From Oxalobacteraceae bacterium (GTDB lineage: Bacteria > Pseudomonadota > Gammaproteobacteria > Burkholderiales > Burkholderiaceae_D), in contig JABTBR010000027.1 of assembly GCA_013284265.1 (NCBI GenBank), positions 1 to 64,000 on the forward strand: DNA of 64,000 nucleotides, given 5' to 3'. Under the pieces are notes generated by a model. That model worked only from the letters and a program-made list of their open reading frames with translations, made no database searches and was not told where the DNA came from. Position 1 is the first letter of the stretch, and every line of letters starts with the position of its first letter. Shown piece after piece: positions 1 to 8,841 of this stretch. The translations under genes were made by a program, and so were the position numbers.

Positions 1-57
1 AGCTCTTTGCCGTGGGTTGGGAATTGCAGCCGCCGGCCCGCCAAGTAAGCATTTCCC
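1..57 (-). repeat. Dispersed TIR element, truncated by window edge
   Basis: This is the gene-proximal end of the dispersed repeat family. It carries the terminal motif GCCGTGGGTT followed by the hairpin-like arm CCGCCGGCCCGCC. The arm runs directly into the stop codon of the FHA gene, as in the copies at 21228 and 54456. The palindromic core would lie outside the window to the left. Confidence 0.6.
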
Positions 58-1716
58 TCAGGCGGTCGACATATCCTGCGCAGCCACCGTGCTATGCAAA
101 TCAGTGGCGCCGGTGCGGATGATCCAGTGTTCCGGATACGCGTCGCTGGCAAAGCGGTTGTGCTGCGGTAGCCTGCTGAGCTTATCGAGCGAGGTGGCTG
201 GCGCCAGCGCGGTTTCCTTGCCGGTCAGCTGGTCCAGATGCCAGAAGCCGCCGTCGTGATGCAGCAGCAGCGGCAAGGCGGCCGCCTGCGGTGCCGCCTT
301 GAACGCGGCCATCGGGTAGCCCGGATGGGTCTCCGGCGCCAGCAGATAGAAGCATTCGGCGCGCGCGCCCTGGTCGATGCGGTGCAGGATCACGCCGTGC
401 GGCATGAGCGCCGACACCGACAGCACCACGATATCCTTGATGCTGGCGCTAAATTCAATGCGCATGCCCAGCCGCAGCGCGGTGGGCTTGTGCTTGCCGG
501 GCCAGACGCCGTCGAGCAGGATGCCGTAGCGCGACACGTCTTCAATCTCATATCCCGCGCCGGTGCGGCGGATCACCGCATGGCGGCCGGACAGGCGCCG
601 CGTGAGGCCATTGCTGTCCGGGCCGTCCGGACCAAAATGGTTCAGCAGCACATCGGACTCCGGGTCGACCAGCTCGAAGCGGCCGAACACGCATTCGTCC
701 AGCGCGAACAGGCGGATCTGGCGCTGTGCGCCGGCCTCCGGCGCGGCGTTGACCAGGCAGGCGGCGCGGCTGTGGTGCGGATGCAGGGCCGCCGCGCTGG
801 GCATGTCGATCTCGATCAGATCCTCGTCCCAGGCGATGGTGGTAAAGCCCATGTCGACCTTGCCCTGCGGGGCGCTCAGGTCCAGGTGGGCGATGCCGGC
901 ATTGCGGGCGGTGACGTCGATATCGAGGCTGGCGCCGCCCTGGGCGCTGACGCGGGCGATCGAGGCGTCGTCGGCCATCACGCGCACGTTCTTGTGGGTG
1001 GACAGGAAGATGCGGTGGATTTCGGTCAGGCTGGCGTCCAGCCGCGGCACCAGGATCACGAAGGTGCACACCCATTTGCGCGCGGCCAGTTCGGCATGCT
1101 GGCTCAGCAGCTCGATGCTGATCTGGTACTGGCCATGTTCCTTGTCGCGCGAGGAGAATTCGACGAACACCGGACGCCATTCGCCGCTGGTGGAGCGCAC
1201 CAGTTGCTGGCGCGAGGCGCCGTTGGGGATCAGTTCCGATTGCAGTTGCAAGTTCAGCTGTGGCGCGCAGCCTTGCGGCATGCCGCGCAATTCCATCTTG
1301 AGGGTCTGGCGGCCACCGGCGGCGCGCGGGTCGAAACCGCTGATGTGCAGTTGAGGACGTTCGGACTGGGCGCGCTGCATCGGCCGGGCATAGCCGCCGG
1401 CCAGTTCGGCGCTGGCGCTGGCGCTATCGCTATCGACAGTGTTGGCGGCGGTGTTGCCCCGGGCAGGGACGGCAGCAGGCGCCGTTGCCGGCGCGGCGGA
1501 ACGGGAAGTGCGCAAGGCGCTGAGCAGATCGTAGCTGGAAGCAGGCGCTTCCGGCTGGCCGTGGCCACCCGCGCAAGCTTGCTCCCCTGGCATGACCCAG
1601 TAGGTGCAGTGCGGATGATCCGGGTTACCGCATTTTTTCATGGCATTCAGACCGACGAGATAAGCCTCAGTGTAGGCGCTTTTGCCGTGCTTTGGCAATG
1701 CGCCCGGCCTGCTCAC
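58..1716 (-). CDS. FHA-domain protein with N-terminal Cys cluster
   Basis: Probable phosphothreonine-binding protein of 552 residues and the last gene of the kinase/FtsW/phosphatase operon seen here. A forkhead-associated domain lies at about residues 335-435: a GR turn, then LSGRHAVI with the Ser-x-x-His signature, then YGILLDG in place of the usual NGT/NG. The N-terminus (about residues 27-52) has Cys and His spaced like a small zinc finger (CGNPDHPHC, then CAGGHG), followed by a Pro/Ala-rich linker and a beta-rich middle region. No signal peptide is visible, so it is probably cytosolic. The chosen start is GTG; an internal ATG at about 1641 would remove 25 residues. It lies 78 bp after the PP2C gene. 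The likely role is reading marks written by the operon kinase; this is inference. Confidence 0.8.
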   Translation of the reverse strand: MSRPGALPKHGKSAYTEAYLVGLNAMKKCGNPDHPHCTYWVMPGEQACAGGHGQPEAPASSYDLLSALRTSRSAAPATAPAAVPARGNTAANTVDSDSASASAELAGGYARPMQRAQSERPQLHISGFDPRAAGGRQTLKMELRGMPQGCAPQLNLQLQSELIPNGASRQQLVRSTSGEWRPVFVEFSSRDKEHGQYQISIELLSQHAELAARKWVCTFVILVPRLDASLTEIHRIFLSTHKNVRVMADDASIARVSAQGGASLDIDVTARNAGIAHLDLSAPQGKVDMGFTTIAWDEDLIEIDMPSAAALHPHHSRAACLVNAAPEAGAQRQIRLFALDECVFGRFELVDPESDVLLNHFGPDGPDSNGLTRRLSGRHAVIRRTGAGYEIEDVSRYGILLDGVWPGKHKPTALRLGMRIEFSASIKDIVVLSVSALMPHGVILHRIDQGARAECFYLLAPETHPGYPMAAFKAAPQAAALPLLLHHDGGFWHLDQLTGKETALAPATSLDKLSRLPQHNRFASDAYPEHWIIRTGATDLHSTVAAQDMSTA

Positions 1717-1794
1717 GTCGTATTTCCGATGCCTTTTTCGCTATGCGCCATCGGCGCAACAGTCGCTTGTGCCTGGGTGTCAACAAATGGCTTG

Positions 1795-2775
1795 CTACAG
1801 TGCGCCAGGTAGTGCCGTCTCGTCAATATTACCCTTTGCCGCGCTGAAGCGGAAGGCGATGGCCGTCAGGTTGTCAATGTGCAGTCCGGGCGGCGGATGG
1901 TGGGTGAAATCGTCAAACAGCGCGGCCAGGGCCGGGCCGGCCGCGCCGCCGGCCTGCGCCACCAGTTGCGGCCAGCGGCTGGTCCACTCTTGCGGGCGCT
2001 GGCAGGCCCACAGGCCATCGGTCGCCAGCAGATACAGCGCGTCCGGTCTGACGGTCAGCGCGCGCCGGTCGCCGAACTGGCGCAGGAAAGGCGGCAGCCC
2101 GGCCGCTTCCAGGGGGTAGAGGTCGTCGTCCAGCAGTTGCGGATTGGCGAAGGCGTTACCAAGGATGAAAGCCTGTGAAATCTGGGCGCGGTGTTCGCCA
2201 TGCACCTGCTGCCACCATTCCGGCGCGCCGAGCAGGCCGTAGATGGCGAAGGCGGTTGCGGGTACGTGATCGATAGTCAGGGGCTGGGCGATGCCGGGCG
2301 CGATTTCGTACAGGCGCGAATCGCCCACGTGGTACAGCAGCGGCGCGCAGCCGGGGGCAATCTCGATCAGCGTCAAGGTGGTGCCGGGGCGGCGGAAGCT
2401 GTCCTGGTCGCCCGTTTCGCGGAACTGCTCCTGCAACTGCGCGTGCAGCGCGTCGAGCCGCAGGCTCAGTTGCTCCAGGCTGGCGCAGGCGGGAATCGCC
2501 AGCACGCCCATGGCCGCCGCTTCCGCCGCTTCGCGGCCGTGACCATGGCCGCCCATGCCGTCGAACACGGCCAGGCGCACATGGCCGGCCGGCCACTGCG
2601 GTACTTGCAGCGCATACTCCTGTTGCTCGCGCAGGCTGACCGCGCGGCCATTGCCGTCGATGAGGACGAAGTTGTCCTGATTTTCCGGTACATGCAGTTT
2701 GCTGACACTGGCGCAGCTGCGCACAGCGACGTCCAGGCCGGAGCCGAAGGACAGGGTCGCGCTGATTGGCATCAT
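1795..2775 (-). CDS. PP2C-family Ser/Thr protein phosphatase
   Basis: Cytosolic metal-dependent phosphatase of 326 residues, probably opposing the kinase at 7551-8615. The PP2C motifs are present in order: ENQDN near the N-terminus, VFDGMGGHGHG, then YHVGDSRLY, LLATDGLW and a C-terminal DNLT. The four Asp residues expected to hold the two Mn/Mg ions are therefore present. The open frame extends far upstream, but that part overlaps the SH3 gene in another frame. The first good start is the ATG-ATG pair at 2775, which gives a normal PP2C length; no clear ribosome binding site precedes it. It follows the SH3b gene by 86 bp. The actinobacterial analogue would be PstP. Confidence 0.88.
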   Translation of the reverse strand: MMPISATLSFGSGLDVAVRSCASVSKLHVPENQDNFVLIDGNGRAVSLREQQEYALQVPQWPAGHVRLAVFDGMGGHGHGREAAEAAAMGVLAIPACASLEQLSLRLDALHAQLQEQFRETGDQDSFRRPGTTLTLIEIAPGCAPLLYHVGDSRLYEIAPGIAQPLTIDHVPATAFAIYGLLGAPEWWQQVHGEHRAQISQAFILGNAFANPQLLDDDLYPLEAAGLPPFLRQFGDRRALTVRPDALYLLATDGLWACQRPQEWTSRWPQLVAQAGGAAGPALAALFDDFTHHPPPGLHIDNLTAIAFRFSAAKGNIDETALPGAL

Positions 2776-2861
2776 CGTGCGGGAGGCTTGCGCCCGAAGG
2801 GAGAATGGCCACAGCTTATCCGAAAAACCGCGCGCGGCGGAACGCATTTGTGGCGCGACCT

Positions 2862-3410
2862 TCACTCCTTGTCCTGCCGCAGCCACAGACTGCTGGCCCA
2901 GCCCGTTGTTTGCGCCCCCGCTACGCTGGCACGCACCTGCCACCAGTCGCCCTGGCGCAGGCCGGTGGGCGTCACGCTGGCACCGGCCGGCACCGTCAGC
3001 AGGCGTGGCGCCTGCACGCCGGCGCCGCTGCGCAGGTTCAGGTCGCGGTGGGTCACGAAGCTGTGGCCTGCGAATGCGCTGATGGCGGAAGCGGCGGGGG
3101 CTTGTGGCGGCGTCGCCGTTGTCCTTGCCGTGGCCAGCGTTGCTTGTCGAGCTATGGCAAATGCCGTTTGCTGTGATCCTGCCGCCGTCGCAGGCGTCGC
3201 CACGGCATCCGCGAGCGCCGGCTGGTGCTGGCTGCTCAGGTACTGGAGCAGCAGGCTGCCGAAGGCCCAGCTGCCGCCGCACAGGATCAGCAGGGCGACG
3301 GCATTGGGCCGCTTCCACCAGCTGCGCGGCGTGAGCCAGGCGGCCAAGAACAAGGTGATCACCAGCCCTGTCGCATAGGCGGCTGGCGCGTGCCAGGAGT
3401 CGGGCAACAT
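2862..3410 (-). CDS. Membrane-anchored SH3b-domain protein
   Basis: Protein of 182 residues with two N-terminal hydrophobic segments (about residues 10-28 and 38-57), an Ala/Thr-rich linker and a C-terminal bacterial SH3-like domain (about residues 110-180). That domain has the pattern LNLRSGAG, VPAGASV, GDWWQV and GWASSLWL. Such domains often bind peptidoglycan or peptides, so it may connect the operon to the cell wall. The ATG at 3410 has a GGAG five to six bases upstream. A GTG at 3425 overlapping the previous stop (GTGA) is an alternative that adds five residues. Translation appears coupled to the 555-residue protein upstream. Confidence 0.75.
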   Translation of the reverse strand: MLPDSWHAPAAYATGLVITLFLAAWLTPRSWWKRPNAVALLILCGGSWAFGSLLLQYLSSQHQPALADAVATPATAAGSQQTAFAIARQATLATARTTATPPQAPAASAISAFAGHSFVTHRDLNLRSGAGVQAPRLLTVPAGASVTPTGLRQGDWWQVRASVAGAQTTGWASSLWLRQDKE

Positions 3411-3421
3411 GATGGCTCCGT

Positions 3422-5089
3422 TCACGCGTCGAAGCGCAGCACGTAATGGCCCGCCACCAGATGATGGCCCGCCGGCAGGAAGTAAGGCGCATCGGCCTCG
3501 CTGTCGCCAATGCTGGCGACGAAGGCCAGCTTGTCGTCCAGATGGTAGAGCGCCTGCGTAGCAGCCAGCCGGGCGATGTGGAAGCCTTGCGCGGCCGCCT
3601 CGAAGCTGAAGGCCTTGCGCGACAGGCCGATGCGGTCGGCGCTGGCGCCATCGGCCGTGCCGCTGTGCTTGAGGAAGCGCGGCGAATCAAGAACGCGCAG
3701 TGCCGCCAGTGCCGGCGAATTGCGGCCAAACGCGAAGCGCGCGCCGGCCGCCACGCTGGCGCCAGGAGCCTGCGGCAGGCAGAGCAGGGCGCAGTAGCGG
3801 TCCGACATCGCATCCGGCGCGGGCAGCAGGGCAATCACGCGCGCATCGACCGGCGTGAATCTGGCAGGAGCGACGATGCGCTGGCGGCCCGCTGCGCTGC
3901 AGGCATACAGTTCGTCGGCCGCGGTGACGATGAAGCTGATCGCCGCCGCGCCTTCGGCGCAGGGCGTTAGCGCTTGATCGAAGGGCAGCTCCAGTGCGTC
4001 GGCGCCGGTATCGCGATAGCGGCTCAGGCGCGGTAGCGCAATGGCCGCCAGGCTGACACGCTGGCGCGCAAGCGGAGCAAAGGTGGCGTCGCTCTCGGAT
4101 GCTTTCCGCTCCGGCTGATGGCTTAGCGGTACGGCGGTCGCGTCGGCTTGTATCGCGCTGGCGCCGCGCTGCTGCCAAACCGAGACCGGGGCGTGCGGCG
4201 CAGGCGATGGGTGTGCGGCATGGGTAGCGGCGTCGGTGCCGGTGCCAGCGCCTGGACCCGCGACCATGCCACTGCCACTGCCACTGCCACTGCCGGCTAC
4301 CGGGCCTTTGTCCGCGTCGATCCGTAGGCGTGGTCCGGCGCCGGTGCGCGCAATATCGGCGGGAGACGGCCTTATCCGGCCAATTTTAAGCAACAGACGC
4401 GCGCCACCTTCGCTGCCTTCGCCTGCCCGCGCTGATCGAATGATGTAATGCCCGCCGCGCGGGTCGAAGCGGCAGTCGAAGGAATCCTTGGGCCGCATCT
4501 GCACGATAGGCGGTGCATCGGGGCCATCGTTGACGATCAGGATGGCCCCATCGGGACCGAAGGGCCAGCTGCCGGCCGGAACCCCATCACCGTCCAATAG
4601 AGCAAGGCGCTGATTCGGGTAGATCGGGCAGACGGTTTGCCAGACCGCGCTGTCGCGCGACAGGCTGACGTTGTAGAGGATTTTCTCGTCCGGACCCGGA
4701 ATGTAGACGGCGTGGCCGAAGCGCACGCCGATCTGGCCCGGCGCCAGCGTTTCCACGCCGGCCACGTCGTAGCGCACCTGGTCGCTGCCGAGCAGGTCGC
4801 CGAAGTCTTTCTGATGCAGCGCCGTCAAGGTCTGCGCCAGCTCGCGCGCCCGGTTGCCGCGCGTAAGGTGATAGTCGTCATCGACGTCTTCCTGCGGCAG
4901 CAGCAGCGTGACGTGGGAGAAGCAACGGGTGGCGGCGCGGCCGCGATGTTCGCGCGGGCTGCGTTCGAGCAGGTCGCGCAGCAAGGGGCGGCGCGCGAAC
5001 AGCGCCAGTCCGGGCGCCTGCCAGATCGCTTCGGCGTTGAACACGTCCGGAATCCGGCCTAGAACTTCGTGTTGGACATAGATCGGCAT
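3422..5089 (-). CDS. Unknown 555-aa protein, FHA-like C-terminus
   Basis: I do not recognise a family over the full length. The protein is soluble, with no signal peptide. A central Gly/Ser repeat region (about residues 270-285, coded by CCACTG-type repeats near 4260-4300) separates a beta-rich N-terminal half from the C-terminal part. Residues about 450-555 resemble a degenerate FHA fold: FGRNS, then LSRKAFSFEAAAQG, then ALYHLDDK and a final beta strand. The ATG at 5089 has a GAGGAG ribosome binding site. It starts inside the 3' end of the FtsW-like gene (31-bp overlap). Position in the kinase/phosphatase operon suggests a scaffold or regulatory partner; this is inference. Confidence 0.65.
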   Translation of the reverse strand: MPIYVQHEVLGRIPDVFNAEAIWQAPGLALFARRPLLRDLLERSPREHRGRAATRCFSHVTLLLPQEDVDDDYHLTRGNRARELAQTLTALHQKDFGDLLGSDQVRYDVAGVETLAPGQIGVRFGHAVYIPGPDEKILYNVSLSRDSAVWQTVCPIYPNQRLALLDGDGVPAGSWPFGPDGAILIVNDGPDAPPIVQMRPKDSFDCRFDPRGGHYIIRSARAGEGSEGGARLLLKIGRIRPSPADIARTGAGPRLRIDADKGPVAGSGSGSGSGMVAGPGAGTGTDAATHAAHPSPAPHAPVSVWQQRGASAIQADATAVPLSHQPERKASESDATFAPLARQRVSLAAIALPRLSRYRDTGADALELPFDQALTPCAEGAAAISFIVTAADELYACSAAGRQRIVAPARFTPVDARVIALLPAPDAMSDRYCALLCLPQAPGASVAAGARFAFGRNSPALAALRVLDSPRFLKHSGTADGASADRIGLSRKAFSFEAAAQGFHIARLAATQALYHLDDKLAFVASIGDSEADAPYFLPAGHHLVAGHYVLRFDA

Positions 5090-7554
5090 GATTCATTCTC
5101 CTCTAAAGATTGCGCACTGATCGCACAGAGCGTTAGCAGGGGGCAGAGGAAAAACAGCAGATGGCTGCCGCCGGCCGACAGAAAACTCATGGGCTGGCCC
5201 ATGATGGGAAAGATCGCCAGATTGGTTCCCCAGGACAGCAGGAAGTGGCCGAGTACGAAAGCCGCGCCGCCGCACAGGGCGAAGTAGCGCAGGCGGCCCA
5301 GCCAGGCCTGGCGGAAATCGCGCGACTGCGTCGCGGCGCCATAGGCACGCGCCGCCACACTCAGCATCGCGACAATCAGCAGGGCCTGCGCGGCCCACAG
5401 CAGCAGGCCGGCGGCCAAGCCGTGGCGATTCAGGAAAAAGGCCGGCGCAAAGTCATCCTGCACGGCGGGAATGCGGATCGCCGCGCCGGGACCCTGGCCC
5501 AGGGCGCGCAGTCCGAGCATGCCGTCGGCGCCGGCCCAGCCGCCATCGGCAATGGCCTGCGCTCCCAGCAGCAGTTGCTGGCCGGTGTGGGGGTGGCGCG
5601 CGGGCGCTAGCCATACCTGGAAGCGGTCGGCGTAGAAGCCGCCGGTCTGATCCGCCGCAGCGACCGCATGCAGCGTGCCGATGCCAGCGGCGACCAGCAG
5701 CACAAGGACCAGCAGGGCCAGCGCCAGCCGCAAACGCCGGGCGGCCAGGGCATATGCCAGCAGCATGGCGGTGCTCCAGACCAGCAGCAGGATCAGGGGC
5801 GAGTAGTCATCCACCTGTACCAGTGCCATGCCCAGCAGGGATAAAAACAGCAGGGCGGGTGCGATCAGGCGCAGCCAGCGCCCGCCATGTTCTGCCAATG
5901 TGGCGGGCGCCGTTTGCCAGCTCATGCGCAGGGCCAGGCAATGCGCCGTCAATGCGGCCAGCGCCAGCTTGCCCAGTTCCACCGGCTGCAAATCGAATAC
6001 GCCGGTTTCATCGCCCCACAGCACCTGGGCGGCCAGTGCCAGCAGTGCGATAGCCGCCAGTGCGGCCAGCAGCCATTCGGTGCCGCGCTGCGACAGCGAG
6101 CGCCGCGAATAACCGGCCCAGACCCGCCACATGCCACCCAGGCCAGCGCCGATGGCCAGCAGCGCGCAGCTCTTCTGGTAATAGCGCAGCCAGGATGACT
6201 CCTGTGCGCCCAGTCCCAGATCGAGCTGCGCCAGCAGGCCGCTTGCCAGCAGCACCACGGTGGCCGCTGTCAGCGGCGTGATGCGGCCCGGCAGGGCGAT
6301 CCACAGCAGCAGCGCGCCAGCGCCCAGCAGCAGGGAGCATGCGGCCGGTGGCGCCGTGCCCGCACGCTGCAGCCACAGTGCTGCAGCGCCGCACAGCAGC
6401 AGTGCCGCGCAAGCGCCAGCGGCCAGCGCGGCATCGAGCGCACGCCGACGCATGTCATTGCGGCCAGGTGCTGCCAGGCGGCGTATCAGCACAGCCGTGG
6501 CAAGGAGCAGGCAGCAGCTCACGCCTGCCCATAGACCGCGCCCGTCTTCGCCAAACCAGAGCGCGCGCTGCTGCCACTGCCAGGCCACTTGCTCAGGCAG
6601 GCGCTGGCCTGGGGCCGCAAACAGCGTCACGCGACGCGACGGTTGGAGCGTCAGGACGTCGTCATGAAAGGCGAGTTGCAGGCGCGTGTGTCCTGCGATG
6701 ATCGCGCTGGCCCGGTCCAGTGGCAGCTCCTGTTGGCGCAGATCGCTGCGGACGGCGCCATGCAGCAGCACGGCAGCCGCTGCCCCGTCCGGGCTACCGG
6801 CGCTCAGTTGTATCTGCCCGCCGACCCGGTTCAGCATCGCCGCGCCTGGCGCCACGTCGGCAAGGCCAATCCGGTTGCCGCAATACAGATTACCGCCAAA
6901 AGACGCCGCGCGCGCCACGGTGAGCGGGATCGGGACGGCCCGGTTCCACCACGCGAGCATGCGCGCCGACAGTGCGGAGTCCGGGCATGCCGGCTGGGCA
7001 TGGCCGTCGCGGTACAGGGTGGCGCCGTCGAAGCGCCATGTTGATGAGCCGCGCGTGAAGCTGATTTCGCCCGCGCGCGCTGAGGAAATCGCAAACAGCT
7101 TGGCGTCGATCTGAAAATGCGTTTGCCCCGGTGCCGGAAGCGCGGCGCTGCCCGCATGGATGTCTGTTCCGCCCCCTTGAACGAGCAACTGGCGTATGGT
7201 GCTGATCCGGCGTACCAGCCAACGGCCGTCGACGTCGCGGCGCAAGGCCAGGTGCGCACTATCGGCCTGCGGAGCGGCCAGCTCGGCGCGCCCCAGCACG
7301 ATGCCCTGGCCCGGTGCCAGTCGTACTTCGATGGCCGCCGGGAACCATGTTTCCGGGGCGCGCCACAGTGCCCACAGCTGCAATGCGCACAGGAGCGCAA
7401 ACGCCAGCAGTGTCAGCGTGGCCGCGACATGGCGCCGTGCCTGCGCGCGCCAGCCGTCGGGAACCGCCATATGCCACGCTTCGGCGGCGGCCTGCCGCAA
7501 GCTCGCCGCCGCGCGCTCCTGCGCAGCTGGCCGCCGCAGTGCGCTGCCCATCAT
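5059..7554 (-). CDS. FtsW/RodA/SpoVE (SEDS) protein, large N-terminal extension
   Basis: Polytopic membrane protein of 831 residues, about twice the usual SEDS length. After one membrane segment (about residues 44-66), residues about 75-330 form a soluble beta-rich region with an FHA-like start (IVLGRAEL, SAHLALRR). The C-terminal half has around ten membrane helices. SEDS marks include GGWAGADG, then IPAVQDDFAPAFF, where the second Asp aligns with the proposed catalytic Asp of RodA/FtsW, and NLAIFPIMGQPMSFLSAGG near the end. SEDS proteins polymerise glycan strands together with a class B PBP, but no PBP is encoded nearby. Its ATG overlaps the kinase stop (ATGA), so translation is coupled. 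The fusion architecture is unusual. Confidence 0.85.
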   Translation of the reverse strand: MMGSALRRPAAQERAAASLRQAAAEAWHMAVPDGWRAQARRHVAATLTLLAFALLCALQLWALWRAPETWFPAAIEVRLAPGQGIVLGRAELAAPQADSAHLALRRDVDGRWLVRRISTIRQLLVQGGGTDIHAGSAALPAPGQTHFQIDAKLFAISSARAGEISFTRGSSTWRFDGATLYRDGHAQPACPDSALSARMLAWWNRAVPIPLTVARAASFGGNLYCGNRIGLADVAPGAAMLNRVGGQIQLSAGSPDGAAAAVLLHGAVRSDLRQQELPLDRASAIIAGHTRLQLAFHDDVLTLQPSRRVTLFAAPGQRLPEQVAWQWQQRALWFGEDGRGLWAGVSCCLLLATAVLIRRLAAPGRNDMRRRALDAALAAGACAALLLCGAAALWLQRAGTAPPAACSLLLGAGALLLWIALPGRITPLTAATVVLLASGLLAQLDLGLGAQESSWLRYYQKSCALLAIGAGLGGMWRVWAGYSRRSLSQRGTEWLLAALAAIALLALAAQVLWGDETGVFDLQPVELGKLALAALTAHCLALRMSWQTAPATLAEHGGRWLRLIAPALLFLSLLGMALVQVDDYSPLILLLVWSTAMLLAYALAARRLRLALALLVLVLLVAAGIGTLHAVAAADQTGGFYADRFQVWLAPARHPHTGQQLLLGAQAIADGGWAGADGMLGLRALGQGPGAAIRIPAVQDDFAPAFFLNRHGLAAGLLLWAAQALLIVAMLSVAARAYGAATQSRDFRQAWLGRLRYFALCGGAAFVLGHFLLSWGTNLAIFPIMGQPMSFLSAGGSHLLFFLCPLLTLCAISAQSLEENESCRSMSNTKF

Positions 7555-8615
7555 GCCCCCTGAATGCCGCGCCAGCCGTTGTCCGCGCTGGGCCGGCGCA
7601 TATTGCGGATCAGCTCAGGCAGCAGCGGCGAATCGCGCACCGACAGCATGCCCTGGATCGCCGCCAGCATGCGGCTGATCTGGATGGCGTGGCGCGGCCG
7701 CCGCGCCGGATCGGTCTGTAGCAGGGCGCGCAGCAGGGCCAGCGCGGTATCGCGTGCATGTGGATTGAAGCGGCCGATGTGGGCGGCGAACATCGCTTCC
7801 TCGTCGGCATACAGCGCGGCGGGGATGGCGCCGCCGTTGGCATCGCGCAGCAGCTGCGCGCCGGCGCTACTGTGCCGGCGGTAGGCATTGCCGCAATCGC
7901 TGCAAAAACGCAGCGGCACGCCGCCGGTGACCAGAAAGTACAGCATCGCGCCCAGCGAAAAATAGTCGCTGTGGGTGCCGGTCGAATAGGCGCCACTGGC
8001 ATCGGGAAAAAACTGTTCCGGCGCCTGCCAATTGGCGGTGCCGGCATACGAGTGAGCGTGCAGATTGCCGAGTTGGCGGTTGGTGCCGAAGTCGGCCAGC
8101 TTGACTGTTTGCAGTTGCGGATCGAGCAGCACATTGGCCGGCTTCAGGTCCAGATAGCGCCAGCCATACTGGTGCACCTTGGCCAGCGCCTGATTGATCT
8201 GGGCCATCCAGTCGAGCACCTGGGCCAGCGCCAGCGGGGTGTTGGCCGCCTTGAGCGACTGCACATGGCGGCCCAGATCGGTGGCCATCAATTCCAGCGC
8301 CAGCACCGGCAGGCCGTCGTGCCAGCCGCTGTCGAGCAGGCGCACGATGTGGCGCTCGTCCCAGGGCTCGAGCGATTGCAGGAAGGCGATCTCACTGGCG
8401 GCGCAGTCGCTCCAGCGCTCGCGCAGCGGCGGCAGGGCGCGTTCCATCTGCTCCTGGTTGATCAGCTTGAGCGCCACATCGCCACCGGCGCGCGGACCGC
8501 TGGCGCGCCAGATCACGCCGTAGGCCGAGCCGCCGATCTGCTCGCGCAGGCGATAGTGGCCCAGTTCCAGCGCGATCACGCTGTCGCTGGCGATGCTGTT
8601 TGTCTGCTTGTTCAT
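7551..8615 (-). CDS. Cytosolic Ser/Thr protein kinase, non-RD type
   Basis: Eukaryotic-like kinase of 354 residues and first gene of the operon. Motifs in order: Gly-rich loop IGGSAYGVIW, VALKLI with the ATP-binding Lys, YLDLKPANVLLD, where Asp and Lys of the catalytic loop remain but His-Arg of HRD is Tyr-Leu, DFGTN, and APEQF. Loss of the Arg marks a non-RD kinase, which usually does not need activation-loop phosphorylation. A C-lobe insert, FCSDCGNAY, has a CxxC pair. No transmembrane or sensor domain is present, unlike PknB-type kinases. The ATG is preceded by a GGGGGA ribosome binding site. Likely substrates are the operon-encoded proteins; this is inference. Confidence 0.88.
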   Translation of the reverse strand: MNKQTNSIASDSVIALELGHYRLREQIGGSAYGVIWRASGPRAGGDVALKLINQEQMERALPPLRERWSDCAASEIAFLQSLEPWDERHIVRLLDSGWHDGLPVLALELMATDLGRHVQSLKAANTPLALAQVLDWMAQINQALAKVHQYGWRYLDLKPANVLLDPQLQTVKLADFGTNRQLGNLHAHSYAGTANWQAPEQFFPDASGAYSTGTHSDYFSLGAMLYFLVTGGVPLRFCSDCGNAYRRHSSAGAQLLRDANGGAIPAALYADEEAMFAAHIGRFNPHARDTALALLRALLQTDPARRPRHAIQISRMLAAIQGMLSVRDSPLLPELIRNMRRPSADNGWRGIQGA

Positions 8616-8841
8616 GCTGTCCCCCGGATGCCGCGATGGCTACAGGGCGGACTTGTGGGGGGGAAGGGAAACGTCGCTTCCAAGATCTGCGTTGCTCAGT
8701 TCCGCAAAGTCTTGTGACCCGAATTTACGGGAGTCAAAGAGCGCTTTGCGGCGGCCTTTCGGCGGCACTTTGATTGCAAACGGTGGTTGCAAAGGGTTGC
8801 AACTAGACACATACTGGAACCTACATAAATGAGGTGATTAT

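Noticed and set aside
238-1812. Long plus-strand frame of 524 codons over the FHA gene
   Set aside because: It is the antisense shadow of a GC-rich gene; composition is Arg/Ala/Gly-rich with no domain, and the minus-strand FHA protein is clearly real.
4255-4305. CCACTG-type short repeats as a regulatory or CRISPR-like array
   Set aside because: They encode a Gly/Ser linker inside the 555-residue protein and have no spacers.
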